A stretch of 26,375 nucleotides of DNA from CAZNFR01 sp964572225. GTDB lineage: Bacteria; Bacteroidota; Bacteroidia; Bacteroidales; GCA-2748055. Of the stretch, positions 1 through 7,977 are shown one piece after another (within the stretch, counting starts at the first letter, position 1; each line of letters starts with the position of its first letter). Both the position numbers and the translations under genes were made by a program. Location: positions 1 to 26,375 of the forward strand of contig CAZNFR010000050.1 of the NCBI GenBank assembly GCA_964572225.1, given 5' to 3'. The notes under the pieces are model-generated. The model was not told the origin of the DNA. It searched no databases and saw only the letters and a program-made list of their open reading frames with translations.

Positions 1-56
1 CACAGGTCAGGTAAAATCTTACAATTAAGACTAGTATAATTCGGAGAAATACTTTA

Positions 57-461
57 TTAAAGTTCAAATAACTCCTTTACTTTTTTAACTGCAAGAGCTC
101 TTCCAAAGATCCTTACATCGTCATTTTTTCCCTTATAAAAGCGATTTGAATAATTATCCCAACCAATTGTAGTTTTAGATTTGAGTATGTCTGAAAGGAT
201 GATATCACTTTTAATCAAAAGTCCATTCAGATATACTTTTGCAGTTTCGGATTTTTTTACAACAACTAAATGAGTCCATTTATTTTGTTCAAACTGAGAT
301 AATTCAATAGCCTGGGATTGTGAAGGGTAATCGGTATCACCGTAAAACAATTTTGTAAATCCTTGATATTCATAGATATGAAATCGTCCTGCAGGTTTGA
401 AAGCTTCCCCAAATCTCAATAAAGGAAACTTTATACTAAAGAGAGTATTACCCAAAAACAT
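57..461 (-). CDS. Short LamG-like (concanavalin A-like) domain protein, probably truncated
   Basis: A 134-residue product (from the ATG at 461; an in-frame TTG lies at 467) resembling the later part of a laminin-G/concanavalin-A-like jelly roll. The pattern W-THLVVVK, then VYLNG, a glycine-containing strand and KNDDVRIFGRAL is the usual LamG order for the last strands. There is no signal peptide and no other domain, which is odd because such domains are nearly always parts of larger secreted proteins. It starts 17 nt after the yfhO-like stop, and the frame closes upstream at a stop near 501, inside that gene, so no missing N-terminal half is visible. It may be a 5'-truncated remnant or a small orphan gene at the tail of the glycan operon. 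The role is unknown. Confidence 0.45.
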   Translation of the reverse strand: MFLGNTLFSIKFPLLRFGEAFKPAGRFHIYEYQGFTKLFYGDTDYPSQSQAIELSQFEQNKWTHLVVVKKSETAKVYLNGLLIKSDIILSDILKSKTTIGWDNYSNRFYKGKNDDVRIFGRALAVKKVKELFEL

Positions 462-478
462 AATCAAATAAAACGAGT

Positions 479-2908
479 TTAAATAGTTCGTTTTTTTCGA
501 TCATCGTACCATCCAAAACCCAGGAATAAAACAAGGAAAATGGAAGAGACAAAGGCAATGGTATTGCCTGTATAATAGGAATTAGGGTGAAATTCAAATA
601 CAATTTTACCTGAACCCTCTGGTACCACCATGGCTCTCAAGATGTAATTCACTCTGAAATAATCGGCCTCCTCACCGTTTATACTTACCCTCCATCCTTC
701 AGGGTAATATATTTCGGAGAATACGGCTAACTGGTCAGTTTGCGTAGAATATTCATATTCCAGTTTGTTTGGTGCATAGGTAAGCAGTCGGATTTCACCC
801 TGTATGCTATCAACAGAACTATAATCTTTTAGGAGGGATTCAAATTTTTTACTTACTACTGCGGTTTCTTCAGGATTGATGGTGCCCAGAGCTGATATCT
901 CCTCGTCTGCATCATCAACCAGAATATAGTCCTTGACAAACCAGGCGTTCCCAAGCGGATTGTCTCTTCTCAAAGCAACAGGTTCGTTTGCTTGTTGATC
1001 TCTTACAATCAGATATTTTGTATTTAACATATTAAGAATATCCTCATTCCCCTCCTTAATATACGCATCATAAATTTCCTGATATCTACGAATCTTTGCT
1101 CCATGATAACCCCCGATATCGTTATGGAAATAGGATGATCTGGAGCTTGCAAATGGATCTGCAGGTGTTTGATCAAAAACTCTGAAATACAATTCATTAT
1201 CTTGCAGTATTTGAGCATCGGCTGAAGTAGCATTAAATGCATTTCTCACCTGGTGTTTTGGAACAAAGGTTTCTTCATTGAGGTACCTCTTATTTACTGG
1301 CCAGAGATCCGAAAGAATTAATACTGGCAGAGCGATAAGGAAAATACCTGGCTTTATCTTTTTGATAGACCACAGATAGATCAACAATGCTGGGAGCAAC
1401 ACAAAAATCAGGGACCGGAAAGCATCGGCTCTTAACAGATTAGCCCGGTCCTCTTCCAAAGCAGATACGATTCCGGATTGCCCCTGGGAAGTGAGGAATT
1501 CATCTACCGGTGCATTGAGATTGCTTATTCCAGGGGCAACTATAAACAATAAGCATAATCCACCCACAATATAAGTTGAATATTTTATTGCTTTAATAGC
1601 TTCATTTTTAACGTAATCCCCGGAGAATAATTTTTGAAGTGCAAGAAAACCCAATAATGGCATTGCTAATTGAGCCATTACAAGAATCATTGAAACGGTT
1701 CTGAATTTGTTATAGCCGGGTACATAATCAAGAAAGAAATCGGTGAATGCCATAAAATTCTTACCCCATGCGAGTAATAGTGATAATACAACTACAATAA
1801 AAAGCCACCATTTTACATTCCCCTTGATAAAAAACATTCCGAAAACGAAAAAGAATATCACCACTGCTCCGATATAAACCGGGCCGGCAGTACTGGGTTG
1901 GGTGCCCCAGTATTGAATAAATAGGTAGGGATTTTGATTTATCAGATTAACTGCATTCTGTGGGCCAAACGTTCTGCTTAAATAATCAAAAGTTTCAGTA
2001 TCTTCATTGATAATTAGCCTGTCCGAAGCTCCTCCTTTAAAATTAGGAATCAGAAGATTGAATGTCTCATCCACTCCATAGGACCAGTTTGTGGCGTAAC
2101 TTTTATCCAGACCAGTAGTCCGGTCTTCATCATCAGCAGTTAATTCTGAGGGTCCCCTTAAGGTATAAGGAGAATATTCCATAACTGTCCATATATTGAC
2201 AATATTAACACCAACTGCAAGAATGGCACCCAGGATTAAAAACGAAGCCGTTTTGAGAAGTTTTTTTGTTTCGTTTTCCTTTATGATTCTGAATAACTCA
2301 AATATGGTAAAAATGAGCAGAATATAGAATGTATAATAGGTTATCTGGAGGTGATTGGCCACCAGTTGAAGCCCAAGAAATAATCCCGTAAGGGCACCTC
2401 CTAACACCGCATTCTTCCGGAAAGCAAAGTAGACTGCACCGATAATCATGGGCATATACCCAAGCGCCATAGCCTTTGTTAAATGACCAGGAACGAGAAT
2501 TACAATAAAATAGGTTGAAAAGCCATATGCCAGTGCACCAGTGATACTGAGCCAGGGATTAACCCCGAACAAAACAAGCAACAGGTAAAATCCTACCATA
2601 TATAGCATTACATGGATCGCAGGTCTAAGTTCTTTTGATGTTACAACCATATGAATATACCTGAGAATGTTGTTCGGCTGCCTCATGCTAATCAAGTAGG
2701 CAGGCATTCCGCTGAACATTCGGTTTGTCCATAATGGCTCTTCACCTGTTTCTTCCCTGTACTCGATAATTTCTTTCGACATTCCCCGGGAATGCTGAAT
2801 ATCTGATTGTCTTAAGGTTTTACCCTCTATCTGTGGAAAGAAATAAACAAGAGAGATAACGAAAAAAACGATAATCGCTATAATATGGGGCAAGAACCTG
2901 TTTTTCAT
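479..2908 (-). CDS. YfhO-like multi-pass membrane protein (GT-C-like glycosyltransferase candidate)
   Basis: An 809-residue integral membrane protein of the YfhO type. It begins with a hydrophobic segment (about residues 8-25), then a polar outer loop containing GKTLRQSDIQHSRG and ending at the conserved-looking WTNRMFSGMPAYL. About a dozen further hydrophobic segments follow, then a soluble C-terminal region (about 550-770) with a WRVSINGEEA stretch and a last membrane helix near 785-803 followed by a basic tail. In Bacillus, YfhO is known to act in glycosylation of lipoteichoic acid using a lipid-linked sugar. In Bacteroidota the family is widespread and mostly uncharacterised. Its place after nonulosonate and pyruvyltransferase genes fits a role in glycan transfer across the inner membrane, which is inference. 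The start ATG at 2908 follows a 78-nt gap after the upstream gene. Confidence 0.85.
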   Translation of the reverse strand: MKNRFLPHIIAIIVFFVISLVYFFPQIEGKTLRQSDIQHSRGMSKEIIEYREETGEEPLWTNRMFSGMPAYLISMRQPNNILRYIHMVVTSKELRPAIHVMLYMVGFYLLLVLFGVNPWLSITGALAYGFSTYFIVILVPGHLTKAMALGYMPMIIGAVYFAFRKNAVLGGALTGLFLGLQLVANHLQITYYTFYILLIFTIFELFRIIKENETKKLLKTASFLILGAILAVGVNIVNIWTVMEYSPYTLRGPSELTADDEDRTTGLDKSYATNWSYGVDETFNLLIPNFKGGASDRLIINEDTETFDYLSRTFGPQNAVNLINQNPYLFIQYWGTQPSTAGPVYIGAVVIFFFVFGMFFIKGNVKWWLFIVVVLSLLLAWGKNFMAFTDFFLDYVPGYNKFRTVSMILVMAQLAMPLLGFLALQKLFSGDYVKNEAIKAIKYSTYIVGGLCLLFIVAPGISNLNAPVDEFLTSQGQSGIVSALEEDRANLLRADAFRSLIFVLLPALLIYLWSIKKIKPGIFLIALPVLILSDLWPVNKRYLNEETFVPKHQVRNAFNATSADAQILQDNELYFRVFDQTPADPFASSRSSYFHNDIGGYHGAKIRRYQEIYDAYIKEGNEDILNMLNTKYLIVRDQQANEPVALRRDNPLGNAWFVKDYILVDDADEEISALGTINPEETAVVSKKFESLLKDYSSVDSIQGEIRLLTYAPNKLEYEYSTQTDQLAVFSEIYYPEGWRVSINGEEADYFRVNYILRAMVVPEGSGKIVFEFHPNSYYTGNTIAFVSSIFLVLFLGFGWYDDRKKRTI

Positions 2909-2981
2909 AGTTGTATATTTTTAGAATTGCATATAAAGCTACATTTTTCTTATTCTTTCTATGATAAATACCCGGAAAAAC

Positions 2982-2989
2982 CAAAATTA
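2982..2989 (-). promoter_or_regulatory. Possible -7 element (TAATTTTG) before the yfhO-like gene
   Basis: On the minus strand TAATTTTG matches the Bacteroidota -7 consensus TAnnTTTG. It overlaps the stop codon of the upstream methyltransferase/pyruvyltransferase gene and lies about 73 nt before the yfhO-like ATG. I see no good TTTG box 19-20 nt upstream, so it may be chance; if real, the yfhO-like gene has its own promoter inside the operon. Confidence 0.25.
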
Positions 2990-5047
2990 AATCAGGGATT
3001 TAATTTCCTTGAGGTTCCTTTGGGTAATCCTGTATAACTCATCCTGCTTTGTAATCAATCTGTCCGTAATCTGGTCACTGTTACTCAAAATACTCATTGA
3101 AGTTTCTACTATGGATTTGCCGATTTGATCTGTATTTCTATTCAGATCAATATACCAATCAGATGACTCAATGTCATCAAGAAACCACTTCATTTTATCA
3201 TGCGTGCCAAGGCTCAGGATGGGTGAATTGACACCAAAGGGAATCATTTGCGCATGACCTCTCATTCCTATAACCAATGACATTCTCGAATAGAAGCGAT
3301 ATACCTGCTGTGGAAAAAAGTGCTGTAATCTTACTGTCTGATAAGGAATATCATATTTGTCAAGAGCAGCTTCGAATCTTTCATCGGCAGATATGTGACT
3401 AACATTGAATATTTTATAGCCGGCTTTATTTAACTCTTTTAGAGAAGATACGATTTCATCCAGAATAGCATAGATTTTACTACCAAATCGGATTGTATAG
3501 CGATCAAAAGCAATATTCACAGCAATCGATTTCTCTTTTTCTCTCAAATTGTAAAATTCAGAATAGTATTTAGAAATTAGAGTGGTAGGACAAGGTTGAT
3601 AAACAATTGATTCCTTAAATCTATTATTTGTAAGCTCATTCAGTCTATCGATACTACCATAGTTACGGATACCGGTAAAGCTTGCTTTCTCAAGAATATT
3701 CCCAAGGTTCTTCAGAAAAAGTTCATTAGGTTCCTGTCCACGAAAATAATTATACCCAATAGCATAAAGAATCACAGGTCTGGAAATCCTGTCAAGGAGA
3801 TCTTTTGATACCGCCCATTGCCATCCAGATATCGCATTTTGATTAGTGTCTGGTAAAAAGAGCCCACCCCCGCCAATCACTAAGGCACTGGTCTTATTGA
3901 TTGAATCAATCAAAGCGGTATCAACCTCCCTCTTTAAGTCGATAATATTGAAAGAAATCCTCTTCCCTTCTCTGATCACATCTCTTACACACTTTGATAG
4001 GACAACATCCCCTGAATTATTTCCAAATCCCCGATAATTTGTCACATGACTTATCTTTTTTTCTCCCTTACCGGTTTCTTTTTTTAAGAATTTATGCTCA
4101 CTTATTTTATAGCCTGCATATTTTCGGCCTTTGTTAAAAATTATTCCTGCCCTTTTTCGATTTAGCAAGAACTGAAGCAGAACCTGACGAATTACAGTTA
4201 AAGTCTCGTTTTTCTTAAATAATGGAGGAATAGCATATACCAGCAGGCTTGCATACGCCCGGATAATCGCTAGTTTAGAAGGTATTCCGGAATTGGTTTT
4301 ACCCTGATTAAGAGATTTGCGGGTACCCGAAACATATAGAGCACTGCCATAATAGCCATAGTTGTCGATATGGAAATAGGGAGACAAAAGATGATAAATA
4401 GACTTAAGACTAAAATAATGAATGTGAGGACTCCAAAGAGTTTGTTTTACAGATCCATAAGATTTTACTTCCCAGGAAGGGCATTCAATTAGAATCCTTC
4501 CTTTTTCCTGAAGTAATTCCCAGGATTTACGGATAAAGAAACGGGGATCTCTAACATGTTCAATTACATGAAAATTGCAGATCAGATCAAAATTTTTGGT
4601 TGTTTTATATTCTTCAAATAATATGGATTCCTGTTTAAAATGATATTGCACCTCTGAAAAACCTGCATAATCAACATCAGGCTCAATTCCTTGAATATCT
4701 GCCCCTTTAAATTTTAGGAGACTTAAGAAGGAGCCAATAGAACTACCGATTTCCAGGACATTCCTCTTGTCTCTCAAGAGGGCAAAATAAAACCGGTATC
4801 GATCAAATGCCTTTTCATCTAGAGACTTGATTTTTTCTTTGGATGGAATCTTGCTTTCATGTCTTGCAATTTGTGTGAAGGTTCCATCTTTGTAAATGTC
4901 TGTATCCGATAGATTTGTACGGAACACATGGGAACAATTCCGGCACCTGGCCAGATCAAGAACAATGCCCTCCCGGGAAATTGAACGAAAATGTATAATT
5001 TTCCCTGAAGTACAAACCGGGCATTCCTGAATTAGTTCTCTTTCCAT
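2987..5047 (-). CDS. Fused SAM methyltransferase / polysaccharide pyruvyltransferase
   Basis: A 686-residue two-domain protein. The N-terminus has a zinc-ribbon-like pair (C9-x2-C12 and C35-x2-C38), then a class I SAM methyltransferase domain with motif I VLEIGSSIGS near 97-106, the acidic IEPD after strand 2, and a NFHVIEHVRDP stretch typical of Methyltransf_23-type enzymes. A basic linker follows (about 240-330). The C-terminal half, from about residue 333, reads as a polysaccharide pyruvyltransferase (CsaB/PF04230 type): NYRGFGNNSGD, then a VIGGGGLF loop, and late GMRGHAQMIPFGVNSPILSLG, the R-x-H-x5-G region of this family. The likely reactions are methylation of a sugar and PEP-dependent ketal pyruvylation of a glycan; the targets are unknown. 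It overlaps the preceding neuA-like stop by 16 nt, implying translational coupling. The reading frame runs through both domains without interruption. Confidence 0.8.
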   Translation of the reverse strand: MERELIQECPVCTSGKIIHFRSISREGIVLDLARCRNCSHVFRTNLSDTDIYKDGTFTQIARHESKIPSKEKIKSLDEKAFDRYRFYFALLRDKRNVLEIGSSIGSFLSLLKFKGADIQGIEPDVDYAGFSEVQYHFKQESILFEEYKTTKNFDLICNFHVIEHVRDPRFFIRKSWELLQEKGRILIECPSWEVKSYGSVKQTLWSPHIHYFSLKSIYHLLSPYFHIDNYGYYGSALYVSGTRKSLNQGKTNSGIPSKLAIIRAYASLLVYAIPPLFKKNETLTVIRQVLLQFLLNRKRAGIIFNKGRKYAGYKISEHKFLKKETGKGEKKISHVTNYRGFGNNSGDVVLSKCVRDVIREGKRISFNIIDLKREVDTALIDSINKTSALVIGGGGLFLPDTNQNAISGWQWAVSKDLLDRISRPVILYAIGYNYFRGQEPNELFLKNLGNILEKASFTGIRNYGSIDRLNELTNNRFKESIVYQPCPTTLISKYYSEFYNLREKEKSIAVNIAFDRYTIRFGSKIYAILDEIVSSLKELNKAGYKIFNVSHISADERFEAALDKYDIPYQTVRLQHFFPQQVYRFYSRMSLVIGMRGHAQMIPFGVNSPILSLGTHDKMKWFLDDIESSDWYIDLNRNTDQIGKSIVETSMSILSNSDQITDRLITKQDELYRITQRNLKEIKSLI

Positions 5048-6192
5048 AAAACTTTATTAATAATCTCTCTTACAGCTCCATCCCCACCTTTGCTGGAAAG
5101 TTTTATTATATTGGGTATGGCTTTTACAGATTCCTGGGCACTGGAAGGACATACCGCAATTCCGCAGTTTTTAAGTAACTCTATATCGTTTACATCATCT
5201 CCGATAAAAAGTACCTCGTTGAGTTGAATATTTAGTTTTTTGCAAATCTCTTTCGCAATACTGAGTTTATCATCTACTCCCTGATAAAGAAAATCAACCT
5301 TTAATTTCTCAAATCTTCGTTTGTTTAGCTTTGTATCTTCACCTGTGATTATTCCTGTTTTCAAGCCATATTTTTTCAACATTTTCATCCCCATCCCATC
5401 CTGGGTGTTGAATTTTTTTAATTCATCTCCCTTTTCCGAATAGTACATACCTGCATCTGTAAAGACCCCGTCAACATCGGCTAAAAACAATTTAATCTTC
5501 ACAAAATCTGGTTTAAAGGCTGATAGCACATATTTTTTCATAAGAATCTCACCATAGATCCAGTCATCCTCCTCGTCCATTTCCAACTGTGAATACTCTG
5601 GCATTTCAAATATTCCAATACTATCACCTAATCTGTTTTTGAGCTTCTGAATTTTACCGGTGAGGTTGATATAGAAAGCCCCGTTTTCGATAAAATATTG
5701 ATCAAGTTCCTGTCTGCGGGGTCTCTTTTTGTAATCGTAGTTTATTGATTGTCCTTTCCTATCCCAAATGAATCTGCGGAATGCAGCTACACTTAGTACC
5801 GAGTCATACTTGTTTTTTCGGAACAACTCCAGAGCTTTGGATAATTGGTCTGAAGTTGTAAAGGGATTGGTGGCTTGTATCAAAATAAACTCTGATTCTT
5901 CACTTGGACTGTCTTTTTCCAAAAACTCCAGCATAACTGATTCTGTAGAGGCTGAATCCGATGCATTCTCTTTGGATCGGTCGTATAATTCTACCTGGTC
6001 TCCAAAATACTGTCTTACAATATTTTTAATTTCTTCGCAATCGGTGGCTACAATAATCCGGTTTATGGCAGGAGTGTTCAAAGCTGAATTTAGCGTCCAG
6101 CAAATAAGAGGTTTACCGCAAAATGGTTTAATATTCTTTCCGGGAACTCCTTTGCTTCCACATCGGGCTGGTATAAACGCAATGGTCTGCAT
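5032..6192 (-). CDS. neuA: Bifunctional CMP-nonulosonate (sialic acid) cytidylyltransferase with C-terminal HAD phosphatase
   Basis: A 386-residue fusion. Residues 1-225 form a CMP-sialic/nonulosonic acid synthetase: IPARCGSKGVPGKN (7-20) is the nucleotide-binding signature, followed by ATD (49-51), QATNPFTTSDQL and the MDEEDDW segment (205-211). Residues 232-385 form a KdsC-like HAD phosphatase with DVDGVFTD (239-246), an ITGED loop, a lysine in DDKL, and FIGDDVNDIELL as motif IV. The first domain joins CTP to a nonulosonic acid in the cytosol; the second could remove the 9-phosphate made by a phosphate-type synthase. Vertebrate CMAS has the same domain order, there with a largely non-catalytic HAD, while here all catalytic Asp positions look intact. 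It lies 10 nt after the neuB-like gene, so the pair probably makes CMP-sugar together. The exact sugar (Neu5Ac, KDN or other) cannot be read from sequence. Confidence 0.87.
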   Translation of the reverse strand: MQTIAFIPARCGSKGVPGKNIKPFCGKPLICWTLNSALNTPAINRIIVATDCEEIKNIVRQYFGDQVELYDRSKENASDSASTESVMLEFLEKDSPSEESEFILIQATNPFTTSDQLSKALELFRKNKYDSVLSVAAFRRFIWDRKGQSINYDYKKRPRRQELDQYFIENGAFYINLTGKIQKLKNRLGDSIGIFEMPEYSQLEMDEEDDWIYGEILMKKYVLSAFKPDFVKIKLFLADVDGVFTDAGMYYSEKGDELKKFNTQDGMGMKMLKKYGLKTGIITGEDTKLNKRRFEKLKVDFLYQGVDDKLSIAKEICKKLNIQLNEVLFIGDDVNDIELLKNCGIAVCPSSAQESVKAIPNIIKLSSKGGDGAVREIINKVLWKEN

Positions 6193-6202
6193 ATTCAGTT
6201 TA

Positions 6203-7087
6203 TTACTTTTTTTCTCTGAACTTCAGTTTATCCCTTTGGGCTTTTTCAATCTCCAGTATTTCCATATCCTTAAAGTTAAGAGCTTTAAATGATGCATTCA
6301 GATCGCGTACTAGCTTTTGCAGACCGGTGGGTTCCAGCGAAGCGGCATGGTCTGTTCCCTTCCAGGTCCGGTCTTTTGTAAAATGTCTCTCGATCCATCT
6401 GGCGCCCAAAGCATATGCCACATTATCGATAGCAATTCCCAGATGGTGTCCTGAAAATCCAATTTCTTTAACTCTGGCCCCAAACTCCGCTCTGATTCGC
6501 TGTATCTCCAGTAAATTTACATCCTCAAAAGGAACAGGGTAACCTGAAGTACAGGCATATATAATGAGCCTTTCAACGGACTGACCTGTTTCTTCAAAGA
6601 ATTCCACAACTGCTTTTTCCTCCTCCCGGGTAGTCATTCCAAATGAAACATGTACATCTCCAGAAAAATTGTCTCTGAGGTACTTTAAGAGCTCCATATT
6701 ATTATTACAAGCAGAGGGAATTTTAATATAATCGGGATTTAAAGCAGAGATTTCCCTTGCCGATGTCAAATCCCAAACTGAACAGGAATATCCTATATTT
6801 TTCAACTCGCAATAGCTTTTAAGTTCTTTGTGCTGTTCAAGGGTAAGCTCGAGGAATTCTCTGTGCTCCCCATAGGTGTTTCCATAGGCATGCATCTGAT
6901 TGGGGTGTGGAGAATTGTACTGCTCTTCACTAAGCAATTCTTTTGGGTTCCTCTTCTGAAACTTGGCATAACTTGCATTGCAATTCTTTGCTAAATCAAT
7001 TAATTCTTTTGCGATGTCAAAGTCTCCCTTATGATTACAGCCTATTTCGGCTACAATGATGGGTTTCTCATAATTTTTAACTGTCAT
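6203..7087 (-). CDS. neuB: NeuB-family nonulosonate (sialic acid/KDN) synthase lacking the SAF domain
   Basis: A 294-residue product that condenses PEP with a hexose or N-acyl-hexosamine (or its 6-phosphate) to give a nine-carbon acid. Motifs seen are IIVAEIGCNHKGD near the start, YAKFQKR, YIKIPSACNNN, VHVSFGMTTREE, CTSGYPVP, IGFSGHHLG and ERHFTKDRTWKGTDHAASLEP, a run shared with the animal-type synthases. Typical NeuB proteins are about 340-350 residues because of a C-terminal SAF (antifreeze-like) domain; this one stops right after the TIM barrel at a basic tail, so SAF is absent. I chose the ATG at 7087, which places the first barrel strand next to the N-terminus; the earlier ATG at 7120 would add 11 residues and deepen the overlap with the preceding gene from 11 to 44 nt. 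It is followed 10 nt later by the neuA-like fusion. Confidence 0.85.
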   Translation of the reverse strand: MTVKNYEKPIIVAEIGCNHKGDFDIAKELIDLAKNCNASYAKFQKRNPKELLSEEQYNSPHPNQMHAYGNTYGEHREFLELTLEQHKELKSYCELKNIGYSCSVWDLTSAREISALNPDYIKIPSACNNNMELLKYLRDNFSGDVHVSFGMTTREEEKAVVEFFEETGQSVERLIIYACTSGYPVPFEDVNLLEIQRIRAEFGARVKEIGFSGHHLGIAIDNVAYALGARWIERHFTKDRTWKGTDHAASLEPTGLQKLVRDLNASFKALNFKDMEILEIEKAQRDKLKFREKK

Positions 7088-7958
7088 GATCTTTTGGTAT
7101 TTTCCTTTCAAATGCATCAATCAAAGACCCTGGAGTGGAATTAATTATTCTCACATTTCTGCTTTCCGCATAATCTTTCAGAATAAAATAAGATCGAAAT
7201 GCAACCATAAATTTAAAAAGAATTTCATGAACTCTTCTGCTTCCCTTACCTCGTTTATCAAGGGTAGTATATTTCGAACTATCCCTATCATAAAAATGTA
7301 TTTGATTAATTAGCGCCCGATTATTTTCATCCACCGTTATTTCTTTAAATTGATTATGTTCGGTACCCCAGAGATAAATTTCCGAATATCCCAGATTTAT
7401 GGCATTATAAATTGCAGCAATGATTACATTATGGGGTCGGGGCATGGCCCAAGTTTTTCGAAAAAAGAAATGCCTCAGAAATTTCCATCCTTCAATACCT
7501 ATATTATTATAGTGGATAAATTGAATATTGGGATTAGATTTTAGGTGGACTTTCCAACGTTTGTATTTGGAGGCTTCAAACGGGACCAGAAATCCTATTT
7601 TCCAATTTGTTTTACTGGCCATTGTTTTGAAGAGAAGGTCACTTTGTTCGATAAAGTGTTGATCAATATCATCCAGCCACAAATCAGGAGCAACCGTTAT
7701 GTAATAGTGGGGACGGACCTTTTCATACAAATCAGAGACAGGAAAATGATTAACACATATTAGATCCTTATCAGAGAGAAATTCAGGTTCGTTATTAATG
7801 GTTTCTTCCAGTGAAGGCCCATTTCCTAAAATCAGGCAGGCTTTGGATCTTTTCTCAAATTTGACCTCTTTTTTGTATTTAGTCAGAAGGATAACCTTTA
7901 ATATTGCAAGGAAGCTTTCTGAAAATAACTTTAAAAAATTTTGTAGCCTTATTATCAT
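7077..7958 (-). CDS. GT42/MptE-like (DUF115-like) fold protein, candidate nonulosonate transferase
   Basis: A 293-residue protein without a clear signal peptide; the N-terminal 30 residues are hydrophobic and basic. The core begins CLILGNGPSL (41-50), then ICVNHF (67-72), a YNAINLGYSEIYLWGTEHNQ stretch (184-203) and a late INSTPGSLIDAF. This order, GNGPSL, then a CN-x-F strand, then an A-x-LGY-x-EIYL-x-G strand, and a closing N/P-S-L element, parallels the GT42 sialyltransferases such as Campylobacter CstII, and also the related MptE/DUF115 proteins found in glycan clusters. It lies between a GT2 gene and neuB/neuA, so transfer of the CMP-activated sugar is a sensible job for it. That is inference from motif order and context: general DUF115 proteins of unknown activity share part of the pattern. 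Confidence 0.6.
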   Translation of the reverse strand: MIIRLQNFLKLFSESFLAILKVILLTKYKKEVKFEKRSKACLILGNGPSLEETINNEPEFLSDKDLICVNHFPVSDLYEKVRPHYYITVAPDLWLDDIDQHFIEQSDLLFKTMASKTNWKIGFLVPFEASKYKRWKVHLKSNPNIQFIHYNNIGIEGWKFLRHFFFRKTWAMPRPHNVIIAAIYNAINLGYSEIYLWGTEHNQFKEITVDENNRALINQIHFYDRDSSKYTTLDKRGKGSRRVHEILFKFMVAFRSYFILKDYAESRNVRIINSTPGSLIDAFERKIPKDHDS

Positions 7959-7977
7959 AACCCGGTATCAACCGTAT

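Noticed and set aside
5768..6292. 174-codon plus-strand open frame opposite the neuA-like and neuB-like genes
   Set aside because: It runs across two clearly recognised genes on the other strand and has no promoter or recognisable motif.
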